A stretch of DNA of 6,404 nt from Desulfobacterales bacterium (GTDB taxonomy: Bacteria; Desulfobacterota; Desulfobacteria; Desulfobacterales; 4be13). The stretch spans positions 1 through 6,404 of the forward strand of contig JAOZLU010000153.1 in NCBI GenBank assembly GCA_029934695.1, in the 5' to 3' direction. This document shows positions 6,282 through 6,404 of the stretch, piece after piece; position 1 is the first letter of the stretch; the number at the start of each line of letters is the position of its first letter. The notes beneath the pieces were generated by a model. That model made no database searches. It saw only the letters and a list, made by a program, of their open reading frames with translations, and was not told where the DNA came from. The translations under genes and the position numbers were made by a program.

Positions 6282-6323
6282 AATGGTGAATGGTAAATGG
6301 TGAATGGTAAATTATGAATTATG
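6282..6323 (+). repeat. Heptanucleotide tandem repeat (AATGGTG/AATGGTA/AATTATG)
   Basis: Six exact 7-base periods run from 6282 to 6323: AATGGTG, AATGGTA, AATGGTG, AATGGTA, AATTATG, AATTATG. The array begins 11 bases upstream of the murI start codon and therefore forms most of its immediate leader. It resembles the short tandemly repeated heptamers found between genes in some bacterial genomes. No coding role is evident. Confidence 0.85.
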
Positions 6324-6345
6324 AACTTTGCGCTGCTGTATTGAA
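6311..6345 (-). promoter_or_regulatory. Possible murI promoter embedded in heptad repeats
   Basis: On the minus strand, CATAAT (five of six matches to TATAAT) occurs twice, at 6323-6318 and 6316-6311, because the AATTATG heptad contains it. A poor -35-like TTCAAT lies at 6345-6340, 16 bases upstream of the first box. This is the best promoter-like signal in the 133 bases visible upstream of murI, but the -35 match is weak. Confidence 0.25.
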
Positions 6346-6370
6346 TAACGGCCAGTTTTATTGTTTTTCT

Positions 6371-6404
6371 TAAAACCTAAAACCTAAAACCTAAAACCTA
6401 AAAC
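6371..6404 (+). repeat. Heptanucleotide tandem repeat (TAAAACC)n, running off the window
   Basis: TAAAACC is repeated without error at 6371, 6378, 6385 and 6392, with a fifth copy cut by the window end after six bases. The minus-strand unit is GGTTTTA. The total length cannot be seen. It is a different motif from the AATGGTR array 47 bases away but has the same 7-base period. Confidence 0.9.

Noticed and set aside
6371..6404. Telomere-like repeat (similar to CCCTAAA) suggesting a eukaryotic or linear chromosome end
   Set aside because: The unit is TAAAACC, not CCCTAAA, it sits upstream of a bacterial murI, and other 7-bp repeats of different sequence occur nearby.
6282..6404. CRISPR array
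   Set aside because: Units are directly abutting 7-mers with no spacers; this is a simple tandem repeat.

Overview
The window looks like chromosomal DNA from an anaerobic Gram-negative bacterium. My best guess is a Desulfobacterota (Desulfobacterales-type) sulfate reducer or relative. This rests on the gene types (HDIG-type HD protein next to thiE, CHASE2 adenylate cyclase with a short C-terminal helical repeat, murI) and on short heptanucleotide repeats between genes. The taxonomic call is an inference and was not checked by any search. No phage genes, transposase, tRNA, rRNA or CRISPR array was seen.

Layout. Positions 1-972 (+) hold the 3' end of an HD-domain phosphohydrolase gene, followed one base after its stop by thiE (thiamine-phosphate synthase). 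Positions 973-1413 are a 441-base non-coding stretch. It contains a well-formed TPP riboswitch (1072-1164), a possible antiterminator/terminator switch just downstream, and a compact pair of inverted palindromic hairpins (1274-1324). Positions 1414-2622 (+) encode an 11-helix Nramp-fold membrane transporter that lacks the canonical metal-binding motifs. A small unrecognised P-loop protein follows (2656-3183, +). A convergent minus-strand pair fills the rest: murI (6271-5486) and then a CHASE2/class III adenylate cyclase gene (5455-3206), 30 bases apart. Beyond murI lie two different 7-bp tandem repeats, the second running off the window end.

How the genes fit together. ThiE makes thiamine phosphate. 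The riboswitch reads the TPP end product and would shut down the downstream unit when TPP is plentiful. That unit therefore probably serves thiamine supply, although the transporter belongs to a fold best known for Mn2+/Fe2+ uptake. The loss of the metal-coordinating residues together with TPP control makes a thiamine or thiamine-precursor transporter the most interesting reading of the window. The P-loop protein behind it is a candidate partner of unknown function. The minus-strand pair is unrelated: MurI supplies D-glutamate for peptidoglycan, and the cyclase is predicted to turn an extracytoplasmic signal into cAMP.
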